Shown here: positions 18,918-27,513 of the stretch, one piece after another | Numbering within the stretch: position 1 is the stretch's first letter | Layout of the letters: each line of letters begins with the position of its first letter | Source: Candidatus Tepidiaquacella proteinivora | GTDB taxonomy: Bacteria > Bacteroidota > Ignavibacteria > Tepidaquicellales > Tepidaquicellaceae | Direction: 5' to 3' | DNA: 64,000 nt | Assembly (NCBI GenBank): GCA_013348845.1 | Contig: CP054675.1 | Coordinates: 939,501 to 1,003,500 of the forward strand | Made by a program: the position numbers and the translations under genes | The notes under the pieces: model-generated | Databases searched by the model: none | What the model was told of the DNA's origin: nothing | Seen by the model: only the letters and a program-made list of their open reading frames with translations

Positions 18918-18960
18918 AATGATTTACCAGAAGTTATTAATTAACCTCTGGCAAATCATT
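18918..18960 (-). other. Long hairpin between rpmD and the barrel gene
   Basis: The arms 18918-18935 and 18943-18960 pair over 18 positions. Two imperfect positions become G-U pairs if read as minus-strand RNA, which favours a minus-strand structure. A second short hairpin (18903-18920, ATTATGG / CCATAAT) shares bases with it, so the two exclude each other. The T run (18959-18965) is on the plus-strand side, so this is not a classical minus-strand terminator; it may attenuate or process the transcript. Confidence 0.5.
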
Positions 18961-18963
18961 TTT

Positions 18964-19143
18964 TTATTCAATTATTTTAATTAAATGTTTTACTTTTTTT
19001 AACATTCCTCTTATTTGAGGTGTATCATTTTTTTCAACAGTTTGATTAATCCTTTTCAAACCTAACGCTCTCATAGTTCTCTTTTGATTTTCTGGTCTAT
19101 CAATAATACTTCTAATTTGCGTAATTTTAATCTTTTTTTCCAT
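18964..19143 (-). CDS. rpmD: Ribosomal protein L30
   Basis: A 59-residue L30 starting MEKKIKITQIRSIIDRPENQ with the diagnostic 'GLKRINQTV' segment and a C-terminal MLKKVKHLIKI helix. It binds 23S rRNA near the central protuberance. It starts 18 bp after the rpsE stop, in the usual rpsE-rpmD order, but rplO does not follow directly because of the barrel gene. Confidence 0.95.
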   Translation of the reverse strand: MEKKIKITQIRSIIDRPENQKRTMRALGLKRINQTVEKNDTPQIRGMLKKVKHLIKIIE

Positions 19144-19161
19144 ACAAATTTTTATACATAT

Positions 19162-19671
19162 TTAAATCTTTAAAAGTTCACTAACTTTAATTCCTCTTTT
19201 TTCAGCAGCAGTTCTTAAATCATATAAACTTTGTAATGCTTTAACTGTCGCTTTTACAACATTATGAGGATTAGAAGAGCCGAGTAATTTCGTTAAGACA
19301 TCTGTAATGCCTACCGCTTCCATAACTGCTCTTACCCCACCACCAGCAATGATACCAGTTCCGGGTGCAGCTGGCTTCAGTAAGACTTTCGCAGCACCAA
19401 ACTTCCCAATAATCTCAAATGGTATTGTTCCATTCACAACTGGTACTTTAATTATTCTTTTTCTTGCATCTTCAACACTTTTTCTAATAGAATCCGCAAC
19501 TTCATTGGCTTTTCCTAATCCATATCCTACATGCCCTTTTCCATCTCCAACAACACTAATCGCTGTAAAACCAAACCTTCTACCACCCTTCACAACCTTT
19601 GCAACTCTACCAATATAAACTAATTTCTCTTTTAATTCTAATTCACTTGCTTTTATATATTTTTCAGTCAT
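19162..19671 (-). CDS. rpsE: Ribosomal protein S5
   Basis: A 169-residue S5. The N-terminal double-stranded-RNA-binding domain contains [19 protein letters not shown] and [10 protein letters not shown]. The C-terminal domain contains [21 protein letters not shown] and [12 protein letters not shown]5 lines the mRNA entry channel and helps decoding accuracy. A tRNA-Gln lies just upstream on the same strand, between rplR and rpsE, so the rpsE message probably begins at a processed tRNA 3' end or an internal promoter. Confidence 0.97.
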   Translation of the reverse strand: MTEKYIKASELELKEKLVYIGRVAKVVKGGRRFGFTAISVVGDGKGHVGYGLGKANEVADSIRKSVEDARKRIIKVPVVNGTIPFEIIGKFGAAKVLLKPAAPGTGIIAGGGVRAVMEAVGITDVLTKLLGSSNPHNVVKATVKALQSLYDLRTAAEKRGIKVSELLKI

Positions 19672-19783
19672 TTAATATTATAAAATTATTAATTTAAAGT
19701 CAAGACCTAAAATTTTACCTTAAATTGTGTTTGTATGTTATTGTAATATATATACATTTTAAGGTTCAGAATTTCATTTAATG

Positions 19784-19854
19784 TTCTCAGGGGAGGATTC
19801 GAACCTCCACTAACGGCTCCAAAGGCCGCTGTCCTGCCATTAGACGACCCGAGA
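19784..19854 (-). tRNA. tRNA-Gln (anticodon TTG)
   Basis: The minus-strand cloverleaf has acceptor TCTCGGG pairing with CCTGAGA (one G-U), D arm GTCTAATGGCAGGAC, anticodon stem GCGGC/GCCGT with loop CTTTGGA (anticodon TTG), T arm GGAGGTTCGAATCCTCC, and discriminator A. No CCA is encoded. It lies in the ribosomal operon between rplR and rpsE on the operon strand. Confidence 0.95.
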
Positions 19855-19895
19855 TTATAATAAATAACTAATTTCATCAAATATAACAAAAACAT

Positions 19896-20264
19896 TTAAA
19901 ATTTTAAACCACCTTCTCTGGCACCGTCTGCAATAGCCTTTACTCTTCCATGATATAAATAACCACCTCTATCAAAAACAACTCTTGAAATATTTAAGTT
20001 CTTTGCATTTTCAGCAACTAAATTACCAACAACTTTAGCTTTCGCAACTTTACCACTAACACCATTAATTCTTTCCTTAACCTCTTTGCTTAATGTGGAA
20101 ACCTGTAATAAAGTTCTGTGATTTACATCATCAACAACCTGAGCATAGATATGTTTATTACTCCTGAATACAACTAATCTCGGCTTTTCAGGAGTACCAA
20201 AAATCTTTTTTCTGATTTTAAATTTTAACTTTGTCCTTCTGTCTATATTTTTTTTCTTATTCAA
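19896..20264 (-). CDS. rplR: Ribosomal protein L18
   Basis: A 122-residue L18, a 5S rRNA binder. [20 protein letters not shown] lies in the first half, and the C-terminus shows [20 protein letters not shown] and ARE(G)GLKF. The start codon is TTG (20262-20264) with no clear Shine-Dalgarno sequence. It lies 29 bp after rplF. The tRNA-Gln gene follows 41 bp after the stop. Confidence 0.97.
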   Translation of the reverse strand: MNKKKNIDRRTKLKFKIRKKIFGTPEKPRLVVFRSNKHIYAQVVDDVNHRTLLQVSTLSKEVKERINGVSGKVAKAKVVGNLVAENAKNLNISRVVFDRGGYLYHGRVKAIADGAREGGLKF

Positions 20265-20293
20265 TTTTTTAAAAATAATTTTCTTTAATTAAA

Positions 20294-20833
20294 TTATTTA
20301 GCCTGAGTTTTTCCAGCTTTCCTTCTTATTACTTCGTTTTCATATTTAATACCTTTACCCTTATAAGGTTCGGGTTTTCTAAATGAACGGATTTTTGCAG
20401 CAACTAAACCTACTAATTGTTTATCGATTCCTGAAACTACAATTTGATTCGGTGCTGGTACTTCCACTTTAACTTCAGGTGGCGGAAGGAAAGCAATAGA
20501 ATGCGAATAACCGAGTTGCAGGAATAAATAATTATTTTTCATTTCAGCTTTATAACCAACACCAACAATTTCAAGTTTTTTTGTATATCCCTGTGTTACT
20601 CCAACAATCAGATTTTGTAAAACTGCTCTGTGAAGACCATGCAATGCTTTTGTACTTTTCCATTCATTTATTCTCGAAAAAACAACCTCTTTATCCCTTA
20701 TTTCGTACTTTATTCTCTCGTGAACTTTCATTGATAAAGTACCCTTAGGACCGGTGACCTCAATAATATTGTCCTTACCTTCAATTTTCACATTACTTTC
20801 GAAAGTTACGGGCTTAATTCCTATTCTACTCAT
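20294..20833 (-). CDS. rplF: Ribosomal protein L6
   Basis: A 179-residue L6 made of two similar alpha/beta domains. It begins MSRIGIKPVTF; GVTQGYTKKLEIVGVGYKA lies mid-chain and the C-terminal signature is RKPEPYKGKGIKYENEV. L6 sits near the factor-binding site of the large subunit. Length and gene order (rpsH-rplF-rplR) are standard. Confidence 0.97.
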   Translation of the reverse strand: MSRIGIKPVTFESNVKIEGKDNIIEVTGPKGTLSMKVHERIKYEIRDKEVVFSRINEWKSTKALHGLHRAVLQNLIVGVTQGYTKKLEIVGVGYKAEMKNNYLFLQLGYSHSIAFLPPPEVKVEVPAPNQIVVSGIDKQLVGLVAAKIRSFRKPEPYKGKGIKYENEVIRRKAGKTQAK

Positions 20834-20867
20834 ATAATAAAATTAGTAAAATTAACTTATTAAAAAT

Positions 20868-21263
20868 TTACCAAATATAACATACAACTTCACCACCAAC
20901 ACCAAGTTCTCTTGCTTGTTTATCGGTAATCAGTCCTTTTGAAGTAGATACTATTGCAATACCTAAACCGTTTCTCACACGGGGTAATTTTTCAGCTTTA
21001 ACATAAACTCGTCTTCCGGGTTTACTTATTTTCTTCAAACCATTAATCACATTATTATTCTGATAAAATTTGAATCTTATATTTAAATATTTTTTATTAT
21101 TAGATTCAATAATCTTATACTCATTAATAAAACTTGCTTTAAGTAAAATATCTGTAATATTTGCTTTAAATTTTGAATAAGGTATATCAACAGATTTTTT
21201 TTCTGCTTTGATAGCATTCCTTATTCTTGTTAAGTAATCAGCAATTGGGTCAGACATTGACAT
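20868..21263 (-). CDS. rpsH: Ribosomal protein S8
   Basis: A 131-residue S8. The N-terminal DPIADYLTRIRNAI and the C-terminal ISTSKGLITDKQARELGVGG with ICYIW-like ending (VVCYIW) are diagnostic (exact text: IVSTSKGLITDKQAREL). S8 binds the central domain of 16S rRNA and is the repressor of the spc operon in E. coli; whether that regulation operates here was not examined. It lies 24 bp after rpsN. Confidence 0.97.
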   Translation of the reverse strand: MSMSDPIADYLTRIRNAIKAEKKSVDIPYSKFKANITDILLKASFINEYKIIESNNKKYLNIRFKFYQNNNVINGLKKISKPGRRVYVKAEKLPRVRNGLGIAIVSTSKGLITDKQARELGVGGEVVCYIW

Positions 21264-21287
21264 AATAAAATTTCCTTCTTTATTTTA

Positions 21288-21557
21288 TTACCAACTTGAT
21301 TTAATTACACCGGGAATTTTTCCCTGTAAAGCCATTTCTCTGAAAACAAGTCTTGATACACCAAACTTTCTATAATATCCGCGAGCTCTTCCTGTCACAC
21401 TACATCTGTTATGTAATCGGGTAGGACTACTATCACGAGGTAGTTTTTGTAAAGTTTTCCAATCACCTTTTTTCTTCAATTCCTTTCTTAAACTTTCATA
21501 TTTCTTTACGAGTCTTTCTCTCCGTTGTTGTCTTGCTATTAAAGATTTTCTTGCCAT
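21288..21557 (-). CDS. rpsN: Ribosomal protein S14, zinc-free form
   Basis: An 89-residue S14 beginning [17 protein letters not shown] and ending [11 protein letters not shown]. The conserved [21 protein letters not shown] segment is present. It has only one Cys, so it lacks the zinc ribbon of the short C+ form and is the long C- type, unlike S4 and L36 here, which keep theirs. It lies 6 bp after rplE. Confidence 0.97.
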   Translation of the reverse strand: MARKSLIARQQRRERLVKKYESLRKELKKKGDWKTLQKLPRDSSPTRLHNRCSVTGRARGYYRKFGVSRLVFREMALQGKIPGVIKSSW

Positions 21558-21563
21558 AAAGTA

Positions 21564-22232
21564 TTAATTGTTTTGCTGTTTAGTTAAAAATGGAAATCCA
21601 AATAATTTCAGAAGTTCATAAGCTTCTTCATCTGTTTTTGCTGTTGTAACAATTGTAATATCCATACCTGATATTCTCGTAACAGTATCAACATTAATTT
21701 CAGGGAAAATAATTTGTTCTTTGACTCCTAAAGTATAGTTACCTCTGCCATCAAAACTTTTATCCGATAAACCACGAAAATCCCTTATTCTTGGGATAGA
21801 AATATTGACCAGTTTATCAAAAAATTCATACATTCTTGCATTTCTCAGTGTAACCCTTACAGCAATATTCATTCCGGCTCTCAATTTAAAATTAGAAACA
21901 GACCTCTTGGCTTTTACCACAACCGGATGTTGACCAGTAATTGCTTCCATATCCTTAACGGTCATTTCAATGAGCTTAGGGTCTGACACCGCTGCTCCAA
22001 CACCTGCATTAATACAAATTTTCTTTAGTTTCGGAACCTGCATTACATTCTTATAATTAAACTTTTTCATTAACTCAGGAACAATAGTTTTTCTATAAAT
22101 CTCAAGTAATCGAATTGGAACTTTTTCTTCAATAAACTCTTGTTCTTTAGATGACTTTTTATCACCTTTTTTTGATTTAACTTCTTCTTCCTGTTGTTTT
22201 ACCTTTTTTCTTTCTTCTTTTGACTTTGCCAT
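21564..22232 (-). CDS. rplE: Ribosomal protein L5 with charged N-terminal extension
   Basis: At 222 residues this is about 40 longer than typical L5. The first 38 residues are Lys/Glu-rich ([18 protein letters not shown]...), then the L5 core begins ([18 protein letters not shown]). The core has [16 protein letters not shown], the [12 protein letters not shown] motif and [18 protein letters not shown]5 binds 5S rRNA. The start gives a natural 4-bp spacing after rplX, so the extension is likely translated. Confidence 0.96.
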   Translation of the reverse strand: MAKSKEERKKVKQQEEEVKSKKGDKKSSKEQEFIEEKVPIRLLEIYRKTIVPELMKKFNYKNVMQVPKLKKICINAGVGAAVSDPKLIEMTVKDMEAITGQHPVVVKAKRSVSNFKLRAGMNIAVRVTLRNARMYEFFDKLVNISIPRIRDFRGLSDKSFDGRGNYTLGVKEQIIFPEINVDTVTRISGMDITIVTTAKTDEEAYELLKLFGFPFLTKQQNN

Positions 22233-22236
22233 AATA

Positions 22237-22575
22237 TTAAGATATTAAAATTTCACCTGATTTCTTGCTTTTTCTCATTCTTTTAATTTTTCCGGTCGTT
22301 TCGTCTTTAATAATTTCCATTCCTATACGAGTTGGTTCATTTGTCTTTGGACACATTAACATAACATTGCTAATCGCAATCGGTGCTTCTCTTCTTATAA
22401 TACCACCCTGAGGATTTTTCTGAGTAGGTCTGGTATGTCGGTGAATAATATTAACACCTTCAACAATAACACGTCCTTTTTTTCGATCAATAAAAAGTAT
22501 TTTTCCAGTTGCACCTTTATAGTTGCCTGAAATTACTTTAACAAAATCATTTTTTTTCAATCTGTATTTTTCCAT
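22237..22575 (-). CDS. rplX: Ribosomal protein L24
   Basis: A 112-residue L24 with an N-terminal KOW motif ([20 protein letters not shown]), the [21 protein letters not shown] signature region and [15 protein letters not shown]24 starts large-subunit assembly at the 5' end of 23S rRNA. It lies 9 bp after rplN. Confidence 0.97.
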   Translation of the reverse strand: MEKYRLKKNDFVKVISGNYKGATGKILFIDRKKGRVIVEGVNIIHRHTRPTQKNPQGGIIRREAPIAISNVMLMCPKTNEPTRIGMEIIKDETTGKIKRMRKSKKSGEILIS

Positions 22576-22584
22576 TTTTTTATT

Positions 22585-22953
22585 TTAAATTACTTCTGGG
22601 GCAAGAGAAATAATTTTCATAAATTGTTTTTCTCTAAGTTCTCGAGCGACAGGACCAAAAATTCTCGTGCCTCTCGGTTCATTCTGATTATTTATTAATA
22701 CAGCAGCGTTCTCATCAAACTTAATATAACTACCATCTTTCCTTCTAACTTCTTTTTTCGTTCTAACGATAACCGCTCTTGTAACTTCACCTTTTTTTAC
22801 AGTTCCACCGGGGATAGCAGACTTAACTGAAACAACTATAATATCCCCAAGACTTGCATAACGTCTGTCTGAACCACCGAGAACTCTGATACATCTGATA
22901 GATTTAGCACCAGAATTATCAGCAACCGTTAAATTAGTTTCTTCTTGTATCAT
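22585..22953 (-). CDS. rplN: Ribosomal protein L14
   Basis: A 122-residue L14, the standard length: [19 protein letters not shown] at the start, [20 protein letters not shown] in the middle and [14 protein letters not shown] near the end. It contacts 16S rRNA at an intersubunit bridge. It lies 21 bp after rpsQ. Confidence 0.98.
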   Translation of the reverse strand: MIQEETNLTVADNSGAKSIRCIRVLGGSDRRYASLGDIIVVSVKSAIPGGTVKKGEVTRAVIVRTKKEVRRKDGSYIKFDENAAVLINNQNEPRGTRIFGPVARELREKQFMKIISLAPEVI

Positions 22954-22974
22954 TTTTACCTAAAATTTTTCATT

Positions 22975-23286
22975 TTATTTAACTTTTTGCAAAATCTCAA
23001 CTACTCTCCATCTTTTTCTTGCACTTAGTGGTCTTGTTTCCATTATTTTAACAATATCACCAACATTACATTCATTCTTTTCATCATGAGCCATAAATTT
23101 ACTTGTCCTTTTATAAAACTTTTTATATAAAGGATGTATTACTCTTTTCTCAATTGCTACTACAACAGACTTATCCATCTTATTGCTAACCACTTTTCCA
23201 ATTCTTACTTTCCTTTTATTTCTTTTATCCTGGCTTTTTTCCAATTCCTTTGTCGTATTTTCGTTTTGTATTATTTCGTCGCTCAT
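22975..23286 (-). CDS. rpsQ: Ribosomal protein S17 with N-terminal extension
   Basis: A 103-residue S17. The OB-fold core runs from about residue 25 ([20 protein letters not shown]) and includes [19 protein letters not shown] and [14 protein letters not shown]. The first 24 residues are polar and charged ([20 protein letters not shown]) and are extra compared with the usual 80-90-residue protein. It lies 9 bp after rpmC. Confidence 0.96.
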   Translation of the reverse strand: MSDEIIQNENTTKELEKSQDKRNKRKVRIGKVVSNKMDKSVVVAIEKRVIHPLYKKFYKRTSKFMAHDEKNECNVGDIVKIMETRPLSARKRWRVVEILQKVK

Positions 23287-23295
23287 TGATTAAAT

Positions 23296-23508
23296 TTATT
23301 TAGATTGTTCTTTTTCAGTTTTTTCTCTTTCTTTTAAAATTGTCAAAATTCTCGCAATTGTCTTTTTCGTATTTTTCAAACTCTTGTAATTTTCCAATTG
23401 GCCTGATGCATGCTGGAATCTGTAATTATCTAAAGCATCGTAACTTTCCTTTAATGTATTAAGTAAATCTTTAGTTGACATCTGTTTTAATTCGTATAGT
23501 TTCATCAT
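23296..23508 (-). CDS. rpmC: Ribosomal protein L29
   Basis: A 70-residue two-helix protein: MMKLYELKQMSTKDLLNTLK, the RFQHASGQLENYKSLKNTKK hairpin region, and TIARILTILKERE. L29 sits at the peptide exit beside L23 and helps form the docking site for trigger factor and SRP. It lies 8 bp after rplP in the usual rplP-rpmC-rpsQ order. Confidence 0.96.
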   Translation of the reverse strand: MMKLYELKQMSTKDLLNTLKESYDALDNYRFQHASGQLENYKSLKNTKKTIARILTILKEREKTEKEQSK

Positions 23509-23516
23509 AGAAAAAA

Positions 23517-23927
23517 TTAAGATACTCTTTTAACAAATTGTGTTTTAATAGGTAGTTTATGGGATGCAAGTCTAAATGCTTCCTGTGCAACTGCTTCAGA
23601 AACACCATCGACTTCAAACATAATTCGTCCCGGCTGAACAACAGCAACCCAGAATTCAGGGGCTCCTTTACCTTTTCCCATTCTTGTTTCCGCTGGCTTT
23701 TTCGAAACAGGTTTATCAGGAAATATTCTTATCCAAACTTTACCATCTCTTTTCATATATCTTGTTAAAGCAATTCGAGCTGCTTCAATTTGTCTATCTG
23801 TAATCCAAGCAGGTTCCATTGCTTTTAAACCATAGGAGCCAAAAGAAACCAAATAACCTCTGCTTGCTTTTCCTTTTCTATTTCCTCTTTGTGATTTTCT
23901 GAATTTTACTCTTTTGGGTAGTAACAT
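23517..23927 (-). CDS. rplP: Ribosomal protein L16
   Basis: A 136-residue L16 with [18 protein letters not shown] at the N-terminus, [38 protein letters not shown] and [19 protein letters not shown]16 positions the A-site tRNA. A GGAGA ribosome-binding site precedes the ATG. It follows rpsC by 27 bp. Confidence 0.98.
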   Translation of the reverse strand: MLLPKRVKFRKSQRGNRKGKASRGYLVSFGSYGLKAMEPAWITDRQIEAARIALTRYMKRDGKVWIRIFPDKPVSKKPAETRMGKGKGAPEFWVAVVQPGRIMFEVDGVSEAVAQEAFRLASHKLPIKTQFVKRVS

Positions 23928-23954
23928 AATACAATCTCCATAAACTTTGAAATA

Positions 23955-24581
23955 TTATTTATGTTTTTCTCCTTTACAAATCCAAACCTTAACACCTATA
24001 GCACCATAAATTGTATGCGCCGTAACCGAAGCGTAATCAATCTCAACTCTTAAAGTTTGAAGTGGAATTCGCCCTTCTTTATATTGTTCAGAACGAGCGA
24101 TTTCAGCACCACCTAATCTTCCGCTACACATAACTTTTATTCCTTCTGCACCGGCTCTCATAGTAGCGGTTATAGCGGTTTTCATTGCTCTTCTAAAAGA
24201 AATTCTCATTGAAATTTGTTGAGCAATCATTTCAGCAACTAACTGAGAGTTCATTTCCGGTTTCTTAATTTCAGTTACATTAATCTTTACATCCTTGTTC
24301 GTAAGCGATTTAATCTCTTCTTCAAGTTTCGCAATTTCATTTCCACTTCTACCTATTACAAATCCGGGTCTTGATGTCATTATTGTCAGAGTAACTTTTT
24401 TAAGAGTCCTTTCAATAATTACCTTTGCAATCCCAGCTTTATCAAGACGCTTACGAATATAATTACGAATAATAGAATCTTCCTGAAGTTTGGATGCAAA
24501 GCTTTTATCATCATACCAATTTGAATCCCAGGTGTTGATTACACCTAATCTAAAGCCAATCGGATTTGTCTTCTGTCCCAA
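23955..24581 (-). CDS. rpsC: Ribosomal protein S3
   Basis: A 208-residue S3, somewhat shorter than the 215-240 usual, ending soon after the [10 protein letters not shown] motif. It starts [13 protein letters not shown]; the KH domain has [21 protein letters not shown] and the C-terminal domain [22 protein letters not shown]3 lines the mRNA entry tunnel. The start codon is TTG (24579-24581) with an AAGGAG ribosome-binding site at good spacing. Confidence 0.97.
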   Translation of the reverse strand: MGQKTNPIGFRLGVINTWDSNWYDDKSFASKLQEDSIIRNYIRKRLDKAGIAKVIIERTLKKVTLTIMTSRPGFVIGRSGNEIAKLEEEIKSLTNKDVKINVTEIKKPEMNSQLVAEMIAQQISMRISFRRAMKTAITATMRAGAEGIKVMCSGRLGGAEIARSEQYKEGRIPLQTLRVEIDYASVTAHTIYGAIGVKVWICKGEKHK

Positions 24582-24595
24582 ATAATCTCCTTAAT

Positions 24596-25252
24596 TTATT
24601 TTTCTTTATTCTTTTTTGTTTTTGATTCTTTTTTTGGTTTTTCTTCTTTCTTTTTTACTTTTTCATCGGGAGTCTTATCCTCTTTAGTCCTTTCCTTCTT
24701 TAGTGTTGTTTTTCTTTTAGTTTCCTTCTTTTCCTTGACTTTCTCTTCTTTTTTCTCCTCTTCTTTCACTTCTTCCTCTGGAACTTCAGATTGAATTTCT
24801 TCTTCTATTATTTCTTCTTTTACTTTTTTAGGTTTTCTTTCAGCTGTTTTTACTTTCTTTTTGGGTGTAACTTCCTTAGTTACTTGCTCTTTTGGTTCTT
24901 TCTTTTCTTCTTCTTCATACTCAACAACTATTGATAAATGTGCTGATCTTTTCCTGATCCTATAAGCCCTACCCTGTGGAGCTGGTCGAATTCTCTTCAA
25001 AGTCGGCCCACCATCAACGGAAACAGACTTTATCATAACTTTATCCATATCAAGCTTACCCACATCTAACGCAGCAAGTAAATTATCATAAGCAGATTTT
25101 AAAGTTTTAAATACCTCTTCTGAAGCATGTTTTTTAGTAAATCTTAGAATTTGCAGCCCATCCTGAACACTTTTGTTTCTTATCAAATCTGCCACTATTC
25201 TCATTTTCTTAGGCGATGATGGAATATATCTTTTTATTGCTCTTGCTTCCAT
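24596..25252 (-). CDS. rplV: Ribosomal protein L22 with a ~105-residue Lys/Glu-rich tail
   Basis: A 218-residue protein, twice the usual 110. Residues 1-110 are L22 ([38 protein letters not shown]). From about 112 onward the sequence is almost only Lys, Glu, Thr, Val and Pro, in runs such as EEEVKEEEKKEEKVKEKKE, with no hydrophobic core. L22 forms part of the peptide exit tunnel, with its globular part at the exit surface, so the tail would hang there or bind rRNA. The tail is in frame to a stop 14 bp before rpsC, so it is not obviously an artefact. The start overlaps the rpsS stop by one base. Confidence 0.95.
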   Translation of the reverse strand: MEARAIKRYIPSSPKKMRIVADLIRNKSVQDGLQILRFTKKHASEEVFKTLKSAYDNLLAALDVGKLDMDKVMIKSVSVDGGPTLKRIRPAPQGRAYRIRKRSAHLSIVVEYEEEEKKEPKEQVTKEVTPKKKVKTAERKPKKVKEEIIEEEIQSEVPEEEVKEEEKKEEKVKEKKETKRKTTLKKERTKEDKTPDEKVKKKEEKPKKESKTKKNKEK

Positions 25253-25545
25253 TATTTCTTAACACCTCCAGCTTTTTCTTCTTTTCTTTGACCAGAATGT
25301 GCTCTGAAAGTTCTCGTCATTGCGAATTCTCCAAGCTTATGCCCAACCATATTTTCAGTAATAAAAACAGGAATAAAAGCTTTACCATTGTGAATAGAAA
25401 AGGTATGACCAATAAATTCAGGAACAATGGTACAGGCTCTTGACCAGGTTTTTATCACCTTTTTTTGTTTTTTCTGGTTCAAAAGTTCAACTTTTTTTAA
25501 AAGTTTATAATCTACATAAGGTCCTTTTTTAATAGAACGAGACAT
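25252..25545 (-). CDS. rpsS: Ribosomal protein S19
   Basis: A 97-residue S19: [20 protein letters not shown] at the start, [22 protein letters not shown] and [19 protein letters not shown]-like text ([19 protein letters not shown]) in the core. S19 binds the head of 16S rRNA near S13. Its stop overlaps the rplV start by one base and its start lies 5 bp after rplB. Confidence 0.97.
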   Translation of the reverse strand: MSRSIKKGPYVDYKLLKKVELLNQKKQKKVIKTWSRACTIVPEFIGHTFSIHNGKAFIPVFITENMVGHKLGEFAMTRTFRAHSGQRKEEKAGGVKK

Positions 25546-25550
25546 AAAAT

Positions 25551-26372
25551 TTATTTCCTCTTTTTAACTATATATTTATTAGAGAGTTTTTTCTTTTTTC
25601 TTGTTTTATAACCTTTTGCAGGTAAACCCCATGGGCTCACAGGATGTCCGCCACCTGAGGTTTTTCCTTCGCCACCACCCATCGGGTGATCAACAGGATT
25701 CATTGCAACTCCTCTTGTATGTGGTCTTATACCCAGCCATCTTGACCTTCCTGCCTTACCTAAACTAATATTTTCATGGTCTATATTACTTACAGTGCCG
25801 ATTGTTGCTTTACATTCATTCTTAATCATCCGTACTTCACCTGAAGGTAATTTAATCTGGCAATATTTTTCATCTTTTGCAACTATTTGAGCAGAAGTAC
25901 CTGCACTTCTTGCAAGTTGTGCACCTTTTCCGGGTTTCAACTCGACATTATGAATGAAAGTACCTACCGGAATAGCCGAAATTTGCATTGTATTACCTAC
26001 TTTAATTTCAGCATCATTGGAAGACTGCACAGTATCACCTGGCTTCAAAGTATCAGGCGCAATAATGTAACTTTTTTCACCATCTGGATATTGAATAAGA
26101 GCAATTCTTGCAGAACGATTCGGATCATACTCAATAGAAAGTACTTTTGCTTCATCTTCTCTAACCCGTTTAAAATCTATAATTCTGTACTTTCTCTTAT
26201 GACCACCGCCACGATGTCGTGAAGTAATTCTTCCTTTGTTATTTCTACCTCCGCTTTTTTTCAAAGGAGCGGTTAGAGACTTCTCAGGTTTATCCTTTGT
26301 AATTTCTTCAAAGGTAGAAATTGAGTAAAATCTTGTTGCTGCTGTTACGGGTTTTAATTTTCGTAAAGCCAT
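25551..26372 (-). CDS. rplB: Ribosomal protein L2, first gene of the local cluster
   Basis: A 273-residue L2, the standard length. It includes the SH3/OB RNA-binding region ([20 protein letters not shown]) and the C-terminal [18 protein letters not shown], whose His lies close to the peptidyl-transferase centre. Normally rpsJ-rplC-rplD-rplW precede rplB, but here the next gene upstream (beyond a 138-bp AT-rich gap) is a methyltransferase. Transcription of the whole ribosomal cluster therefore probably starts in that gap. No Shine-Dalgarno sequence is seen at its ATG. Confidence 0.97.
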   Translation of the reverse strand: MALRKLKPVTAATRFYSISTFEEITKDKPEKSLTAPLKKSGGRNNKGRITSRHRGGGHKRKYRIIDFKRVREDEAKVLSIEYDPNRSARIALIQYPDGEKSYIIAPDTLKPGDTVQSSNDAEIKVGNTMQISAIPVGTFIHNVELKPGKGAQLARSAGTSAQIVAKDEKYCQIKLPSGEVRMIKNECKATIGTVSNIDHENISLGKAGRSRWLGIRPHTRGVAMNPVDHPMGGGEGKTSGGGHPVSPWGLPAKGYKTRKKKKLSNKYIVKKRK

Positions 26373-26510
26373 TAAATATATTCTATTAAGGGTTAAAAGA
26401 GCAAAAAACTACAAAACTGCAAATTATTAATATTTAAATTTAAAGTCAATATATTAAAAAATAATAAATTAATAACTGAAAAACCTCTAAATGTGCTTGG
26501 GAAACTAAAA

Positions 26511-27500
26511 TTATTTCTTTTGGGCTAAAATAAATTGCTGATGCCCTACTGAGATTCCCCAAAACATTTTAATTGGAAAAAGCTTTTTCAAAAAAATATC
26601 CAATTTCAATTTGTAATTTTTTAAATCACTACTATTATATATTTCATTTAACTCCTTATCTGTAATAGAAAATATAATATTTTCTTTGTAAATATAATCA
26701 GAGAGAAAAAATTTAGAATTATTGTTATCAATTTTACTGAATGGTATTAAGCCAAAATCTTTTAAAGAATGTTTGATACCTTCACAATAAGATTTTATAA
26801 CAGTAAAACCAATACTTCGAAATATTTCCTTTAGTGTTTTTGGTTTATATAAGAAAAGATGATTTTCCAATAAATTCAATTTAATCCCTCTCTTGTTTGC
26901 ATTTTTTAAAACTGCTCCATCCTGAATACCATTTGGGGTTGAACACCAGACGAATCCGTTGTTATTAAGCAGAGTGTAAGATTTTTTTAAAAATAAAATG
27001 GGATTAAGACAATGTTCTATTACATTATTTATTCTAATCAAATCATATTTTTTTTCTGTTTTAAAATCTTCAAGAGTTGTAAAATATACTTTTATACCAA
27101 GAATATTGTTTGCAAAATCCACAGCAGATTGAATGATATCAATACCTTCTACCGACCAATCAGAATGATCTGCAATACCTTTAAGGAAAAAACCTTCTGC
27201 ACATCCGACATCAAGAATAGTTCCGTAATTTTTTATTTTATTCAACCAAAAGGAAAATTGCTTCCCACCTTTATATTGATTTAATGTTCCTCTGGAAGTA
27301 TGAACAATATTTAATGCTTTATTACCAAAAATAATTGTTTCTAATGAAAGCATTGGGTTAGCAAAAATAAGACCACAATTTGCACACTCTTCATAATTTA
27401 AATCAGCATAATTCCAGTAGGTAGCTTTAGAATGTTCTATAAGATCTTTACTCTTACAGTAATAACATTCTCTGACTTTTTTTTGATATATGTTATTCAA
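26511..27500 (-). CDS. Class I SAM-dependent methyltransferase with N-terminal zinc ribbon
   Basis: A 329-residue protein. Residues 12-42 hold two CxxC pairs (C12/C15 and C39/C42), a small zinc-binding motif. The SAM-binding motif I is TILDVGCAEGFFLKGI near residue 94, followed by IRINNVIEHCLNPILFLKK and a typical late GFVWCSTPNG strand, so it belongs to the Methyltransf_23-like group. Such enzymes often modify sugars, quinone or polyketide precursors; the substrate is unknown. It lies 13 bp after the MoxR gene on the same strand and 138 bp before rplB, so it occupies the place usually held by the front of the S10 operon. No sign of transfer is evident from base composition. Confidence 0.82.
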   Translation of the reverse strand: MNNIYQKKVRECYYCKSKDLIEHSKATYWNYADLNYEECANCGLIFANPMLSLETIIFGNKALNIVHTSRGTLNQYKGGKQFSFWLNKIKNYGTILDVGCAEGFFLKGIADHSDWSVEGIDIIQSAVDFANNILGIKVYFTTLEDFKTEKKYDLIRINNVIEHCLNPILFLKKSYTLLNNNGFVWCSTPNGIQDGAVLKNANKRGIKLNLLENHLFLYKPKTLKEIFRSIGFTVIKSYCEGIKHSLKDFGLIPFSKIDNNNSKFFLSDYIYKENIIFSITDKELNEIYNSSDLKNYKLKLDIFLKKLFPIKMFWGISVGHQQFILAQKK

Positions 27501-27513
27501 TTGGATATGAAAA

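Noticed and set aside
19707-19895. 62-residue open frame on the minus strand over tRNA-Gln
   Set aside because: It reads straight through the tRNA and has no conserved sequence; an artefact.
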